Source: Protea cynaroides (Eukaryota; Streptophyta; Magnoliopsida; Proteales; Proteaceae). From it: 64,000 nt of DNA. The notes below the pieces were generated by a model, which saw only the letters and a list, made by a program, of their open reading frames with translations, was not told where the DNA came from and did not search any database. The stretch covers positions 85,022,074-85,086,073 of the forward strand of contig CM053273.1 of assembly GCA_028583415.1 (NCBI GenBank). Reading direction: 5' to 3'. A program made the translations under genes and the position numbers. Of the stretch, positions 1 to 10,988 are shown one piece after another. The number at the start of each line of letters is the position of its first letter. Within the stretch, counting starts at the first letter, position 1.

Positions 1-430
1 CTCTCTCCTCATGTAACCATGTGATCCCCCACTAGCTATGTCATTTCACATGCTCTCCTTGATGTATTGTATGAGATTTCCATTACCTTGGCATTGTAGG
101 AAACCATATTCTTTTTTTTTTATACATTCTTTTATCTTTTAATCAATAAAATAGCAGACAATTACCTCTTGTAATAGCAAAAAGATCCTCCGTAGTGATG
201 GCCAAGTGACCGTGAGGATCTTGGCCACTCAAATTACATTGTTACGTGTCTCGATACACTTTGAATGGCAAGATCCTCACTGCTGGTAACAGTCACTACA
301 AAAAATCCCGATCCAATCCGCACATATTGAAACAAAAAATTACTAATCTATAGAAATCTTTGCTTCTCCTTTTCAACGGTCTACTAGATATAAGTAGACC
401 ACCGAGACATTATATATAATATTTAGTATG
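1..430. other. AT-rich spacer, nothing recognised
   Basis: The stretch contains short homopolymer runs and a microsatellite-like T run near 111-121. I see no convincing reading frame, RNA gene or element end. Confidence 0.5.
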
Positions 431-520
431 AGATGAGGGTGGAGTTGGGGCTTAATGACACTATTTTTTTTTTATCTATATATGTGTCAATTATCATTAG
501 GCCCCAACCTCACCTCATCC
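431..520. repeat. Imperfect inverted repeat (fold-back)
   Basis: The arm at 431-460 (GATGAGGGTGGAGTTGGGGC) is the imperfect reverse complement of the arm at 492-520 (GGCCCCAACCTCACCTCATC). About 30 bp of T-rich loop separates them. It may be an old fold-back MITE, but no clear target duplication was seen. Confidence 0.45.
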
Positions 521-545
521 CTTACAAGATAGATTGGTTTTTCCA

Positions 546-742
546 AATAGAATTTGGATCGACATCCTCTCCTCCCAAAGGTTCAGGAGGAGGGGGACAC
601 CCCCCGTTGGATGAGCCGACAGGGGGTGTCGGCTAGGATGGAGGGCTCAGATTCACCCGAGCCCCAAGTGTCGACCATCCAGCCAGATCGCCACCCCTCC
701 TCCCGAATCTTTGGGAGGAGAGGATTTGAATCCAATAGAATT
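546..742. mobile_element. MITE with ~40-bp TIRs and 9-bp TSD (Mutator-like)
   Basis: The left end at 556-596 and the reverse complement of 692-733 match over about 40 bases with a handful of mismatches; both contain CCTCTCCTCCCAAAG. The element is flanked by a perfect 9-bp direct repeat AATAGAATT at 546-554 and 734-742. Long TIRs with 9-bp duplications are the hallmark of Mutator-like (MULE) elements. It is under 200 bp with no coding capacity, so it is non-autonomous. The interior holds a smaller hairpin around GCCGACAGGGGGTGTCGGC. Confidence 0.8.
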
Positions 743-859
743 CCACTTCTTTTTTGCTTCCATGAACAAAAGAAATGGAATCACTTACTCTCATAGAGTG
801 CAATGAAATGCAGCCTTTAAGGCTAAGGATAACTACATTGTTTGTTAGTTAATATGGGA

Positions 860-864
<5 letters not shown>

Positions 865-903
<39 letters not shown>

Positions 904-1002
904 GATAGGTAGAGCCCCAAGGAGAATTGAACTCATGATCTCTTTATTTTGAGGTATTGGTCTTTTGCCAACTGAGCTATCCCCTTGGGGTCTGAATGAA
1001 AT
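865..1002 (-). mobile_element. tRNA-derived SINE-like retroposon with poly(A) tail
   Basis: Read on the minus strand, 990-903 resembles a tRNA. It has a box A (TAGCTCAGTTGG), a box B (GAGTTCAATTC) and closing arms CCCCAAGG/CCTTGGGG. It runs into a 38-base poly(A), seen as poly(T) at 865-902. A short direct repeat ATGAAAT lies on both sides (859-865 and 996-1002), as expected of target-primed insertion. The unit is short for a plant SINE, so it may instead be a retroposed tRNA pseudogene. Confidence 0.6.
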
Positions 1003-1329
1003 CTTTTACATCATACCAATGGGAGCATGTGAGAAAATACAGGACAATTCTTACACAACAGACCCACATGTTAGGGAGGAGATAAATGTATGGAAGATAC
1101 CAGCAGGATATGTCATTTTCCTTAGTTTTTTGGTTCAGTTCCAATATTGGGTATGGTCCTATTCCCCTAAGCCCCAAGCCTCTCACCGTCTCACACAAGC
1201 AAAACAAAAGGAAAATTAAGTGTACTAATCATGGTTTTACTTTTTAGGGATTGGTATTAAATGGAATGGTTTGTATTTGTTTTAATCATTGATAGGAAAA
1301 CAATAAAATGACCAATAAGAAAAGAACAT

Positions 1330-2010
1330 GTATTCAATATAGACCACCAACGAAGACGCGACATGTGTCACTATCCATAAGGCTGCTGGGGATGATTAAA
1401 CAGAAAAGTTATACCACGACATTAGAGATAACTGAAGATCGGCATCAATAAGGGAAGATTCTCTGATGCAGTCACGTGCCAGCTAGAGAGGATAACTTTG
1501 AGCTAGAAGATCGAAAGTAGTTATGGGAAACCCGTCGCAAGATCACCACCTGATGGTCTAGAAAGTCTCCTACCCATGTTCAATCCCTATTTTTAAGGGT
1601 TTAGATCGTGGGGATCCCAGCATTCCATATCGAAACTGCCATGACACCTTATGGCAGATTGGACGCGACTAGAAATGTGTCGTAGTTCATCGCAAATTAC
1701 TTCAAGCATGCCAAAATTAAGGCTACTCAATGCCTCTATAAATAAAGCTCTAAATAAATGCAACCGTCTCCCAATTTTTACACTTACACTATCTCTTTGT
1801 TGAATTGCTTAAACCCCTTTATGCAAGAGCTCGTATCTTCTTCATACAGGGCTCCAACTACTTGTTACCTATTCTGACTTAGGCATCAGAGGGGCTACAG
1901 GGTTTTCAAACCCACCCTGTGATTTCTATATGTGTCCATCTATTTCCATCTTGACAGGAGTTACCACTAGAAGCTTGGATGAGAACCAGCGGCAACAACC
2001 ATGAAAGTAT
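1330..2010 (+). mobile_element. LTR-like remnant (Tat-type features)
   Basis: A TATA-like CTATAAATAAAG near 1736 is followed about 140 bp later by TTCTGACTTAGGCATCAGAGG. The same motif (CTGACTTAGGCATCGGA) lies near the end of the Tat-type LTR at 8249-8979. No primer site, coding region or partner LTR was found, so this is probably a solo or truncated LTR. Its ends are uncertain. Confidence 0.35.
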
Positions 2011-3220
2011 TTTTTTATTCTTTTTTATTGGTATCAGCCATGATGCAACCATTGATTTCGTATTCCACCTGAATCGATTTTGGCCTTGTTCAATACCTAA
2101 AACTAAAACCTCGGTCGTCAAAACTAGGCCGAGTTGGGTTCGTCCATGGTTGGGATAAGGATTGTATTATTGAATGTGGTTTCCAATATGTTGTCATTAG
2201 AATCCATACATAGCCTCCGAAAATAAGATAATCTACAGAAGACACAGAAAAAATAAGCAAGAGAGAGGTCAAGCTCGATGCCCAATGTCCACTTCGATGC
2301 TTAAGCCAGGATCCAAACAACAAGCAACAGATAAGATCAGATCTTTGGGGGATGAGCAAAGGTGAGTAATCTGAAGCTGTAGTAAGCTTAGATTTATCTA
2401 GTTGTTGACATACCTATAACTTGTTTGATTGAGCTCTATTTATAGTGATGGTTTGGGATGGATAATTGGCATATGCAAGTGGTAGCGTGTTGGGCACGCT
2501 TGAGTGTTTGGCGCCCTACCTTCGAACAAATAAATGTCACTTCTGTAGGTTATGAGGATGAGTCATAAGTTGATGTGTCAAGTCATTGTTGGTGGCATGG
2601 TCAAGGTCCTACCATTCAGCCAAGGAGGAAAGTGGGTACAATTAATACGAACCACTCAAGTTATTGTCAGCACCTTAAATATTACGCCTTTGGATTCATG
2701 CGTTAAATGTGCATGTTTTGTGTATGGCATTTTTAATTAAATCTTACAAGCTCTGATATCCTCAACAAGCAAGCCGTGGCGTTCCACTTTAGATCTTACA
2801 TCACGATGGGTTGACGTGTCGGGTCTTGATCGAATGGTGTTGTGTCGACATGTCACTTACTATTGGTAGGTGTTATTTGTAGCCAACACATCCCATTGGC
2901 CTAAATTTGCTCAAAGATGGCCTGGATTTACTTCTGTAGAGCACCTTTTCTCATGATGCAAATAGAAACGGTCGATTATTGTGAGGAAAGACATCTGGTA
3001 GTTTAGGTGTTTTTTAATGGCTCACAGGATATGGCTATGGAGGAGTAAGGCCTACTTTGATGGAGTTGCTCCCTCTGTGGCGATTGCCATATGAGATTTG
3101 GAGTTGGACTTGAAGGAGGTTTCCCTCAAGATGCCAGTCCAAATTGTTTCTGTTCAGGATTGGACTTTTGCCAACTGGCTTGCTCTTAAAACAAGACTAC
3201 GGATATCAATATCTATGAAA
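2011..3220. other. Spacer, no gene recognised
   Basis: Only short chance frames are present. I see no RNA gene, terminal repeats or primer site that I can defend. Confidence 0.4.
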
Positions 3221-3225
3221 AGATG

Positions 3226-3480
3226 TCATGGGTAAAACCTATTAATTCTTGGATAAAGCTGCACATGCATGGATGATAGTTCTTAGAGAAATGCAGGAAC
3301 TCTTGATGTCGTAGCACTTATGGAATGGTGGTTTTCTTTTTCTTTTTTTCAAGATTTTTAGGTGTATTTACAAACTATGTCGCAGAGTTCAACACGGTCA
3401 TACTCTATATCAAGTTTACTAAGAATCTCGGTGTTATACATCTTTGGTTTGAAAGTGATCCAGCATCGGTGGTGGAAGAC
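3226..3480 (+). pseudogene. RNase H-like (RVT_3 type) fragment
   Basis: Conceptual translation gives a WVKPINSWIKLHMHG-like start and, after a degenerate T-rich stretch, GVFTNYVAEFN and LGVIHLWFESDPASVVEDL. The spacing AEF-(about 15)-LGV..LWFESD resembles the RNase H domain at the end of plant LINE polyproteins and in plant RNase H-like proteins. The frame is broken by stops and a T-rich expansion. It abuts the copia LTR remnant, so it is probably the target into which the copia element inserted, or a LINE tail. No other LINE domain was found. Confidence 0.4.
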
Positions 3481-3492
3481 CTTATTCAGGGA

Positions 3493-3940
3493 GAGATAGA
3501 GAGAAGCTTTTATTACCTTGTACATGACTACAGTGTGACAGCATTCTCCCTTTACAGGGAAGAGGGAAAGGTGATAGTTCTCCCTGTATTTATTACGTCA
3601 GCATTAAGGTGTGATTATTCTTGTATTTTGTATTACCACAAATTTTTTGGTTAGATATTGTATTATTTAAGAGTAGAATATTTTTGTTGATGTTTGGTAG
3701 CCATTAGTTTTGACTAGAGAAGATTGTATTGTGTACCCATCATTATCATAGTAGAGATTTACCTGGCCTAGGTTTGTAAATTTTTTTTCTTTTTACCTTA
3801 GAAGGGTTTTTCACGTAAAAATTGGTATCTTGTGGTTTCATGAACTAGATTGATTTCCGTTGTTATCACTCTGCATATATTTCTGGTTGTGTATCTCTAT
3901 TGATTTGCATACAGGAGGAAAAAGTCTTGTGTTTTCCCTA
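3493..3940 (+). repeat. Copia 5' LTR remnant
   Basis: This segment is a direct repeat of about 7963-8243. Both contain GAAGCT..TTACCTTGTACATGAC, a GAGGGAAAGGTG stretch and TTTTGACTAGA..GATTGTATTGTGTA. Only this portion matches the 3' LTR; the expected upstream part was not found, so the LTR is probably truncated or diverged at its 5' side. Confidence 0.65.
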
Positions 3941-3944
3941 ATGA

Positions 3945-3962
3945 GAGTATCAAAGCTTGGTT
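3945..3962 (+). promoter_or_regulatory. Primer binding site, initiator tRNA-Met type
   Basis: GAGTATCAAAGC followed by TTGGTT resembles the canonical TGGTATCAGAGC(TTGGTT) site with mismatches. It lies just after the LTR remnant, where reverse transcription would be primed. Confidence 0.55.
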
Positions 3963-4029
3963 CTATAACCATGTGTGAACAATGAAGGGAACCCTGACAC
4001 AGATGATTAATATGAATAGAGCAACTGAA

Positions 4030-4720
4030 TGATTTGGAAAGTCAAAATGGAAGACTTATTATACTGTAAGGAATTGTATGGACCCGTACAAGGTGATATG
4101 GTAAAACCAAAAAAATTATCCGATGCCGAGTGGAAGACGTTGGACCGAAAAACTATTGGTTTTATTCAAAAATAGTTAGACGATATAATTTTCCATCATG
4201 TGTCCATACAGTCATCAGCACATTTACTGTGGAATAAATTGGAAAGTGTGTACAAAAAAAGGACTACTAGCAATAAAGCATTTCTAATTAAAAAGCTTGA
4301 AAACCTAAAGTACAGAAATGGAAACTTAATTATAGAACATTTAAATGAGCTACAATATATTTGTGAATTAGCTAACCTCTATGAAGATTGTGCTAGATAA
4401 TGAGTTACAAGCCTTGTTACTGCTCAGTTCATTACCTGACAGTTGGGAGATACTAGTGGTGTCTCTTAGCAATTCTGTAACAGATGAGAAACTCACAATG
4501 AGTCGAGTAACAAAAAATTTATTAAATAAAGAAACAAGAAGAAAATCCTTAAGTTCATCTCAACAAGAAACAATTGTCATAGAAAGCCGAGAGAGAAGTA
4601 AATACAAAAAACCTTAAGGCCATTGGAAATCAAAGGACAGATCCAAATCAAAACAATGGATCATATGTTACTACTGTAAGAATGTATGACATATGAAAAA
4701 AGAGTACGAAAAAATCAAGA
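4030..4720 (+). pseudogene. gag: Copia gag remnant
   Basis: Reading the best frame piecewise gives KVKMEDLLYCKELYGPV, then LLWNKLESVYKKRT and LIIEHLNELQYICELA, then LLSSLPDSWEILV. This is the retrotransposon capsid pattern (UBN2/DUF4219-like) of copia elements. A degraded CCHC knuckle (CYYCKN..HMKKEY) follows at about 4663-4707; its second half has lost a Cys and contains a stop. The gene is split by at least two frame changes and is non-functional. Confidence 0.75.
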
Positions 4721-4959
4721 GAGATTCAAGGAAAAAAATTGGGAGGAGAAGAATGAAGATACTACTGTTGTTAGCTCTAATAGAGAAATTATTGTTATCT
4801 CAAGTTGTAAAGAATCTTGTCTTACCTTCTCATGTCAATTGAAGCTTACCGAAGGATCATTAGTGATGGCAAGAGGAAATACATGTTGCACTTTGTATAA
4901 CACAAAAGTACAAATATGCAAGACTAAAGTGAACATAAAAGAGAGTGCATTATCGGTGA

Positions 4960-5831
4960 CTTAGTCACATGAACGAGAAAGGGATGCAAATCCTCACAAA
5001 AAGTAACCTTCTTTCAGACATGAAAGGTATGCCTTTGAATCGTTGTGTTCATTGCTTAGTTGGTAAAAAAAATATCATGTTCCTTTCATTAAAAGTTTTC
5101 CTTATAGAAAAAGAAATATTTTAGAATTGGTACATTCTAATGTTTGTGGTCATATGAAAGTGAAAATACTTGGTGGTGATTCTTATTTTGTTACTTTTAT
5201 AGATGATCCTTCTAATAAAGTGTGGGCATATTCTTTGAAAATTAAAGACCAAGTTTTGGATGTGTTCAAACATTTTCATGCTATGGTTGAAAGAGAAACA
5301 TGAAAATCTCTCAAATGCATCGTATAGATATGGTGAATACATTGGTCCATTTGAGAAGTATTGTATAGTCAGAGTATTTGGCATGAACAGATAGTTTCCA
5401 AGACTCCACAGCATAATGGTGTCATAGAAAGGATGAATCATACTATTATGGAAAGAATCAGGTGCATGCTCTCCCAGGAAAAGTTGGTACAATGATATTA
5501 GGGAAAAGCGATATGAACTGTATTTATTTGATTAATTTATCTCCATCAGCTCCTTTGAGTGGAGATGTTCCTGAGAAGGTATGGAACAGGAAAGATGTTT
5601 CCTATGATTATTTGAAAATATTTGATTGCAAGGCATTTGTACATGTTCCAAAAAAAAGAACGGTCCAAACTTAATGACAAGGCAAAGCAATGTGTTTTCT
5701 TAAGATATGCATATGAAAAAATTGGAAAGAAGTTATGGGATCTGGTTGAGAAGAAAATTACCAGAAGTAGAGATGTGATCTTTGTTGAAGATCAAACAAT
5801 TAAAGACTTTGAAAAAATTGAAAATCCTTAG
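4960..5831 (+). pseudogene. Copia integrase remnant
   Basis: From about 5115, fragments read LELVHSNVCGHMKVKILGG, YFVTFIDDPSNKVWAYSLK and HFHAMVERET; then PQHNGVIERMNHTIMERIR near 5400-5460. These are the catalytic core and the conserved Glu region of copia integrase. The C-terminal part at 5500-5830 has LKIFDCKAFVHVPK and KKITRSRDVIF. Several stops and at least two frameshifts break it. The middle part, with the TDNGGEY motif normally bearing the second Asp, is badly eroded. Confidence 0.75.
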
Positions 5832-6109
5832 CTATTTATTGACGTGGTTGATCTTGATCCAGTTCCTCTTTACCCATGGTACATGATGATGATGGGGGAG
5901 ATGTGCAAAATAACAATGATGATATTTTCATAAATGATATAGGTGATAATGAACAAGGGGAACAGCCCTTTCCAGAGCCACTAGTTGAGCCTCAATTGAA
6001 AAGATCGACTAGGAAGCAACAACTATCTCCCAGGTATCTAGCATAGGAATATATTATGCTAACAGATGTAGGTGAACTAGATTACTTTGAATAAGCACAG
6101 AATAATGAG

Positions 6110-7112
6110 CATAAAGCTGTATGGTTAAAAGCTATGCAAGAGGAGATGGATTCTTTGTATAAGAATCACACTTATAATTTAGTAAAGCTACCTAAGGGTA
6201 AGAAGACACTCAAGAACAAATGGGTATTCAAGTTAAAGATAGGGCAAAATAGCTCATAACCAAGGTACAAGGTAAGGTTGCTTGTGAAGAGGTTTGGGAA
6301 AACAAAAAGGATTGACTTTGATAATATTTTTTCTCATGTTGTGAAGATGTCATCTATTTGAGTTATGTTGGGTTTAGTTGCAAGTATAAATCTGAAAGTT
6401 CAATAATTTGATGTTAAGATAGCCTTTTTTTTATGGTGATTCGAACAAAGAGATTTACATGGTGTAGCCAGAAGGTTTCAAAGTTAAAGGTAAAGAACAC
6501 ATGGTTTGCAGGTTAAGGAAGAGCTTGTTTAGTTTAAAGCAAGTACCAAGGCAGTGATAAAAAAAATTCGATTCATTTATGATGAATCATGAGTATACTA
6601 GAACAAAAATATATCATTATTTGTTTGTTAAGAAAATTTTAGAAGATGAATTCATTATTCTTTTGCTCTATGTTAATGACATATTGATTATTGGATAGGA
6701 TGTCAATAAAATTGACAAGTTAAAGCAAGAGTTGAACAAGTCCTTTGCCATGAAGAATTTGGGACTAGCACAACAAACCTTAGGCATGCAGATCTCTTGT
6801 AATGAGAAATTATGTAAAATTTGGCAATCACAAGAAAGATACATTCCAAAATTACTTGAAAGGTCTACTATGGAGAAAGCTAAGTTAGTAAGTTTTCTAC
6901 CTGCAGCTCACTTTAGATTGGGCAGTGAGCGTAGTCCTTTAACTGAGCAAGGAAGAACAAAAATGAAGAAAATTCCTTATGCATCAGCTATAGAAAGTTT
7001 GATGTATGCCATGGTGTGTACAAGACCTAATATTACACATACAGTTGGAGTTATGAGCAAATTTCTTTTCAATCCTAGAAAAAAAAACACTAGAAAGCAG
7101 TCAAATGGATAA
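6110..7112 (+). pseudogene. Copia reverse transcriptase remnant (RVT_2)
   Basis: Fragments in order are AVWLKAMQEEMDSLYKN, KNKWVFKLK, FDVKIAFFYGD, LLYVNDILIIG and the 126-residue open piece from 6732 (MKNLGLAQQTLGMQI, CTRPNITHTVGVMSKFL). This matches the copia RT. The catalytic YVDD appears as YVND, and many in-frame stops are present, so it is inactive. Confidence 0.8.
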
Positions 7113-7640
7113 TGAGATATCTCAAAGGTTCATTTAATGCATGTTTGTATTTTGGAATTGGTAAACCTGTGTTACAAGGGTACACAAATGCAGATATGGA
7201 AGGCGATGTCGAGTCAAGGAAGTCTACATCAGGTTACTTGTTTACTTTTTCAGGGAAAGCAGTGTCATGGTAGCTCAAGTTGCAGAAGTGTGCAACTTTG
7301 TCAACTACAAAAGCTGAGTATATTGCTACAGTGAAAACTTACAAGGACATATTATGGATGAAAAGGTTTATTTAATAACTGAGTCTAACACAATACAAGT
7401 ATATTGTTCATTGTGACAGTCAAAATACCATTCACTTGAGTAGGAATCTCAGTTCCATTACAAGATCAAGCATGTTGATGTAAGGTATCACTGGATTCAA
7501 GATATAATTGAACAGAAGCTATTACAGCTTGAGAAAACCCATACTAACAAGAACAGTACAGATATGATGACAAAAGCATTGCACAAAGTAAAACATAAAT
7601 TTTGCAGAAGCATGGTAGGTTTGGGTTTGATAAATCTCTG
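7100..7640 (+). pseudogene. Copia RNase H remnant
   Basis: Fragments include VKWIMRYLKGSFNACLYFG, YTNADMEGDVESRKSTSGY, ATLSTTKAEYIA and HCDSQNTIHLSRN, the RNase H signature of copia polyproteins. The first catalytic Asp (normally in the YxDAD motif) appears as NAD. It follows RT with a frameshift and ends just before a polypurine run. Confidence 0.75.
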
Positions 7641-7649
7641 CTTGTGAGT

Positions 7650-7662
7650 CTGAGGGGAAGTT
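7650..7662 (+). promoter_or_regulatory. Polypurine tract of copia element
   Basis: TGAGGGGAAG precedes the inferred 3' LTR start TGTTTGG at 7663, as expected for plus-strand priming. Confidence 0.5.
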
Positions 7663-8248
7663 TGTTTGGTTCCTCCTTGCCCACGTAGGTGGAGAGACCC
7701 ACATAGCGGTTTCAAACAAACTCTCATCTCAGCCTCATCTCTTTATCCATATGAAGTAATTTAAAGACGGTTTGGTATAAATTGTCTCCCACTATCTCTT
7801 CTTGTATAAAAACCCTTTGTAAAGGCAATAAGGAAGTGTGCGTGAAATCCAGCTTCAAAAAAAATCAAAGCGAAGCTGAGAGCATTGAAATCCTAAGAGC
7901 TAAAGTTGGGATTGAATCATTCTTTATATTTTTCTACTACTATGAGTAATTGGAGAACAGAAGGAGAGATAAAGAGAAGCTCTTATACCTTGTACATGAC
8001 AGCGGTGTGACGGCATGCTCCCTATTCAGGAAAGAGGGAAAGGTGCCAGTTCTCCCTATATTTGTTACGTCGGTGTTAGGTGAGAATATTCTTATATATT
8101 TTGTATAATCAGCTATTGTTTTGATGAGCTACGTATTATCCTAGAGTGGATTATTTATCATGATATTTGGTAGCCTCTAGTTTTGACTAGATAGGATTGT
8201 ATTGTGTATCCATTATTATCTTAGTGGAGATTTACTTGGATTAGGTCT
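7663..8248 (+). repeat. Copia 3' LTR, truncated by element T
   Basis: It begins TGTTTGG after the polypurine tract and has a TATA-like TATAAAAACC near 7805. Its 7963-8243 part repeats 3493-3770. It ends abruptly at 8248, where the Tat-type LTR begins with TGTTATGGGGG. Confidence 0.65.
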
Positions 8249-8979
8249 TGTTATGGGGGAAAAACATCACCCAATGAAAATCTTACACGTGGCACCCAAA
8301 GTCATGTAGTCCGACCAGGCATAACAGAGTAGTGCTCAACCTTGTCTGCTCGGAGTCATAGTTTCATTCGGTTTTGTCTCCTGGGCGGAGGTACAGTCTT
8401 ATCAAGACACCACTCCTAGTCGGAGGCATAATGCTATTGAGATACGTCTCCCTATCAGAGTCCAGAGTCCTAAGGTGACTAGCTTACGTTGTAGGAGTCC
8501 TTCTCCTAGTACAATAGGATGCCGACCATTACGGCCATACGACCATCCATATGGTGACACCTGTCACACTTATTACTGACCGACTTAACTTCTTTTGCTA
8601 CAGTCTCCTACTCCTACTTAGAATCTATAACCTGGGCATCCGTCAGGGCGACACTTAGCAGTTCTATTGGCGATCTACCTCCTAGGGTCCTAGTGTCTCC
8701 ATGCTTCTTCCCAATCTCTATAAGTAGAGGACGATCCCCTAAAGGCTCTCATTATTCTCACTATTCACCATCAATTCTCTCTTACGCTCAAACTCTCTCT
8801 TCCTTCCCCTCTTTCTTTAAGTTGGAGGTAGCTTCGGACTATGTCTTGACGGTTTACATTGAGATTCTGACTTAGGCATCGGATAGTACCCAGGACTTAG
8901 CCACCCGACTCCCTTGTCTCATCTCTGTGATTGCAGGTTGTTTGGATCGTAGACCAGCAAGTGATTTTCAATCGTAACA
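8249..8979 (+). repeat. 5' LTR of element T
   Basis: It starts TGTTATGGGG and ends ATCGTAACA. A TATA-like CTATAAGTAGAGGACG near 8718 is followed by a short leader and CTGACTTAGGCATCGGA near 8867, a motif common near the 3' end of Tat-type LTRs. Confidence 0.75.
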
Positions 8980-8980
8980 G

Positions 8981-9001
8981 TTTAGCCCCCACCGTGGGGC
9001 C
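8981..9001 (+). promoter_or_regulatory. Primer binding region of element T
   Basis: TTTAGCCCCCACCGTGGGGCC directly follows the LTR. Tat-lineage elements commonly have TGGCGCCCACCGTGGGGCC here. One or two substitutions have altered the first bases. Confidence 0.6.
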
Positions 9002-9010
9002 TTTGACTGA

Positions 9011-10796
9011 GTTTAATGAACAATGTACGAGGACTTTTAGTCACAATTCAATGGCCAATTGGAGAACTCAAGCTCAAACTTCTCAGCTACCTCCCTCTGA
9101 GCCATCTGTGTAAGTTCATGAAGACAGCAGTGCTAGCACAGCTGGGGTAAACCATGCTCCACTATCAGCACCTGCTCCTATGGCCACTACGCCGTCGCCT
9201 CCTCCCCAATACGTGACTCGCCAATAGTTCAACGAGTTGAGGCAGTAGATCAATCAGCAGGCTCAAACACTAAGAGCGGCTCGTAATTCAGTTGTCAGAG
9301 GAGCAGGAGCAAATCCTCCCCCCCACCAGTGCAGAGCTCACCACTAGTGGCCCACTCAACCGCTCCTCATCCTATGCTTGTGGGATCTGTCAGAGCAGCC
9401 CCAAGTAATCCACACCCTCCTTTCAAGTCTCATAATTGCAACAGGGCTCCCGGCATGCCAACTCATAGCGTGACAAGATCCTCAGTGCGCCTCCATCTAG
9501 ACGAGCACCAACCAGCGCATGGTATACGTGGTCTGCACCTGTAGCCTGATCAGGATGCAAGGTCCTTCCTAGAAGCTATCTACCAATAGAGCGTGAGAGC
9601 CAACTTAGAGACACCAACCACCATGGAGGTCCCTCCACCGATAACCCCTTAGACTGAGGTCGAGAGACAGCTGTTAGAGCTGACCACTCGGCTTCAGTAG
9701 GTAAAGCAAAACTGGGTTGCCCCGTAGAGAACTGCCTATACGACTGTTATAGCGCTCTCCCATGAGATCATGAGAGCCCCTCCTCTAGAGAATTTTAAGA
9801 TGCCGATTCTTGACTCTTACAACGGGACAACCAATCTAGAGCAACATCTGGATGCGTTAGTCTCCACCACACTCTTCTACCAGTTGAGCGACAGCCTGAT
9901 ATGTTGAGTGTTTCCTTCGATGCTCTGGGGTTCCGCTTGTATGTGATTCAACAACCTGCCTCCGAGGAGCATTACCTCATTCGAGCACCTATCGAACAAG
10001 TTTCTGGTGCACTTCCAGGCTAGCCAAATGCATAAGAAGATATCCTACTATCTATCAACAGTAAAGCAATAGAAGGACGAGTCCCTATGAGACTTCATCA
10101 AACGTTTCAATGCTAAGGTACTAGAAATCAAGGACGTCAAGCCAGCAGTACACATGTCTAGTTTGCAGGCTGGGGTGATGGATGAGAAGCTTTATTGGTC
10201 CCTTGCCAAAAATCTCCCCAAGACCCTGGACGTCCTGCTCGCTAGGGGTGAGAAGTACGCCTCTGCAGATGAGATGACCAAGGCCAAGAAGACCAATGCT
10301 ATTAACAATTTGAAGGCCGACCGAATCAGGTCCAGAACAATAGTAATCCCAAGAAACAAAGGCCCTGCAAAGAACAGGTGAGTCGAAACCCCTACAAGCC
10401 CTTTGACTACTACACTCCCTCACTACCTCAATGACGGAGATCCTAGAGGTAATCAAGAACAATCGGAACCTCCGACCGCCTCCGAAACCGCTCTGCGAAG
10501 GCAAAAATAAAGACTGTTCCAGATACTATAGCTTCCATCGTGACTACGGCCACAACACTGATGAATGCAAGTACCTAAAAGGAGAGATAGATGACCTAAT
10601 CAGACGAGGATACTACTGTAACTTTGTCAAGGATGCTGACCGAGGCCCAACACCAGCCAGAAGGGACCGCGATCTCCCTCCACCACCTCCAAGAAACCAG
10701 CAACCCAATGATTACAGAACAGAGGCAGGGGAAGATCTTAACACCAATCAGAGGGACGATCGGGATCCTGAGGGCGGGTCAACCATGCCCAGGTAG
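9011..10796 (+). pseudogene. gag: Tat gag remnant
   Basis: The N-terminal part is Pro/Gln/Ser-rich and interrupted by stops. The capsid (Retrotrans_gag) region lies at about 9780-10140: ENFKMPILDSYNGTTNLEQH, WFNNLPPRSITSFEHLSNKF and KRFNAKVLEIKD. It continues in an open piece at 10154-10381. The C-terminal part at 10431-10796 carries the Tat-type Cys/His motif CSRYYSFHRDYGHNTDEC and IDDLIRRGYYCNFV. Multiple stops (mainly CAG/CAA to TAG/TAA) and a frame change between these pieces make it non-functional. Confidence 0.8.
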
Positions 10797-10988
10797 TGGG
10801 TCAGAACCATCCAGTTTGGCTCATTAAGTAGCTCATCTGGAGACTAGCCACCTAGGGTATCAGTAAAGGAGCACTTAGGTGGTAGATAGCACCTCCAGTT
10901 CGGGTCCTTCCTAGAACTTAGGAGGATCGGTCGAAGTAGGCAGAGATCCCGTTTAGCCTAAAAAAGGTAACCCTCTAGTCAATGCTTT

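Larger units (their letters stand above)
3493..8248 (+). mobile_element. Decayed Ty1/copia retrotransposon (Tork/Tnt1-like)
   Basis: Direct repeats at the two ends flank gag, integrase, reverse transcriptase and RNase H remnants in the copia order gag-INT-RT-RH. The integrase and its C-terminal part (LKIFDCKAFVHVPK, RSRDVIF) look most like the Tork/Tnt1 group. All frames contain stops and frameshifts. The 3' LTR is cut at 8248 by element T, so the copia element is older than T. Confidence 0.85.

Noticed and set aside
903..990. Functional tRNA gene on the minus strand
   Set aside because: Arms are imperfect, an anticodon arm is not convincing, and a poly(A) tail with short flanking repeats points to a retroposed copy.
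2031..2042. TGGTATCAGCC as a primer binding site
   Set aside because: It lies in the expected place after the LTR-like remnant, but no LTR end or downstream gag was found, so the match may be chance.
10121..10504. 127-residue minus-strand frame in T gag
   Set aside because: It is a shadow of the gag frame and has no recognisable domain.
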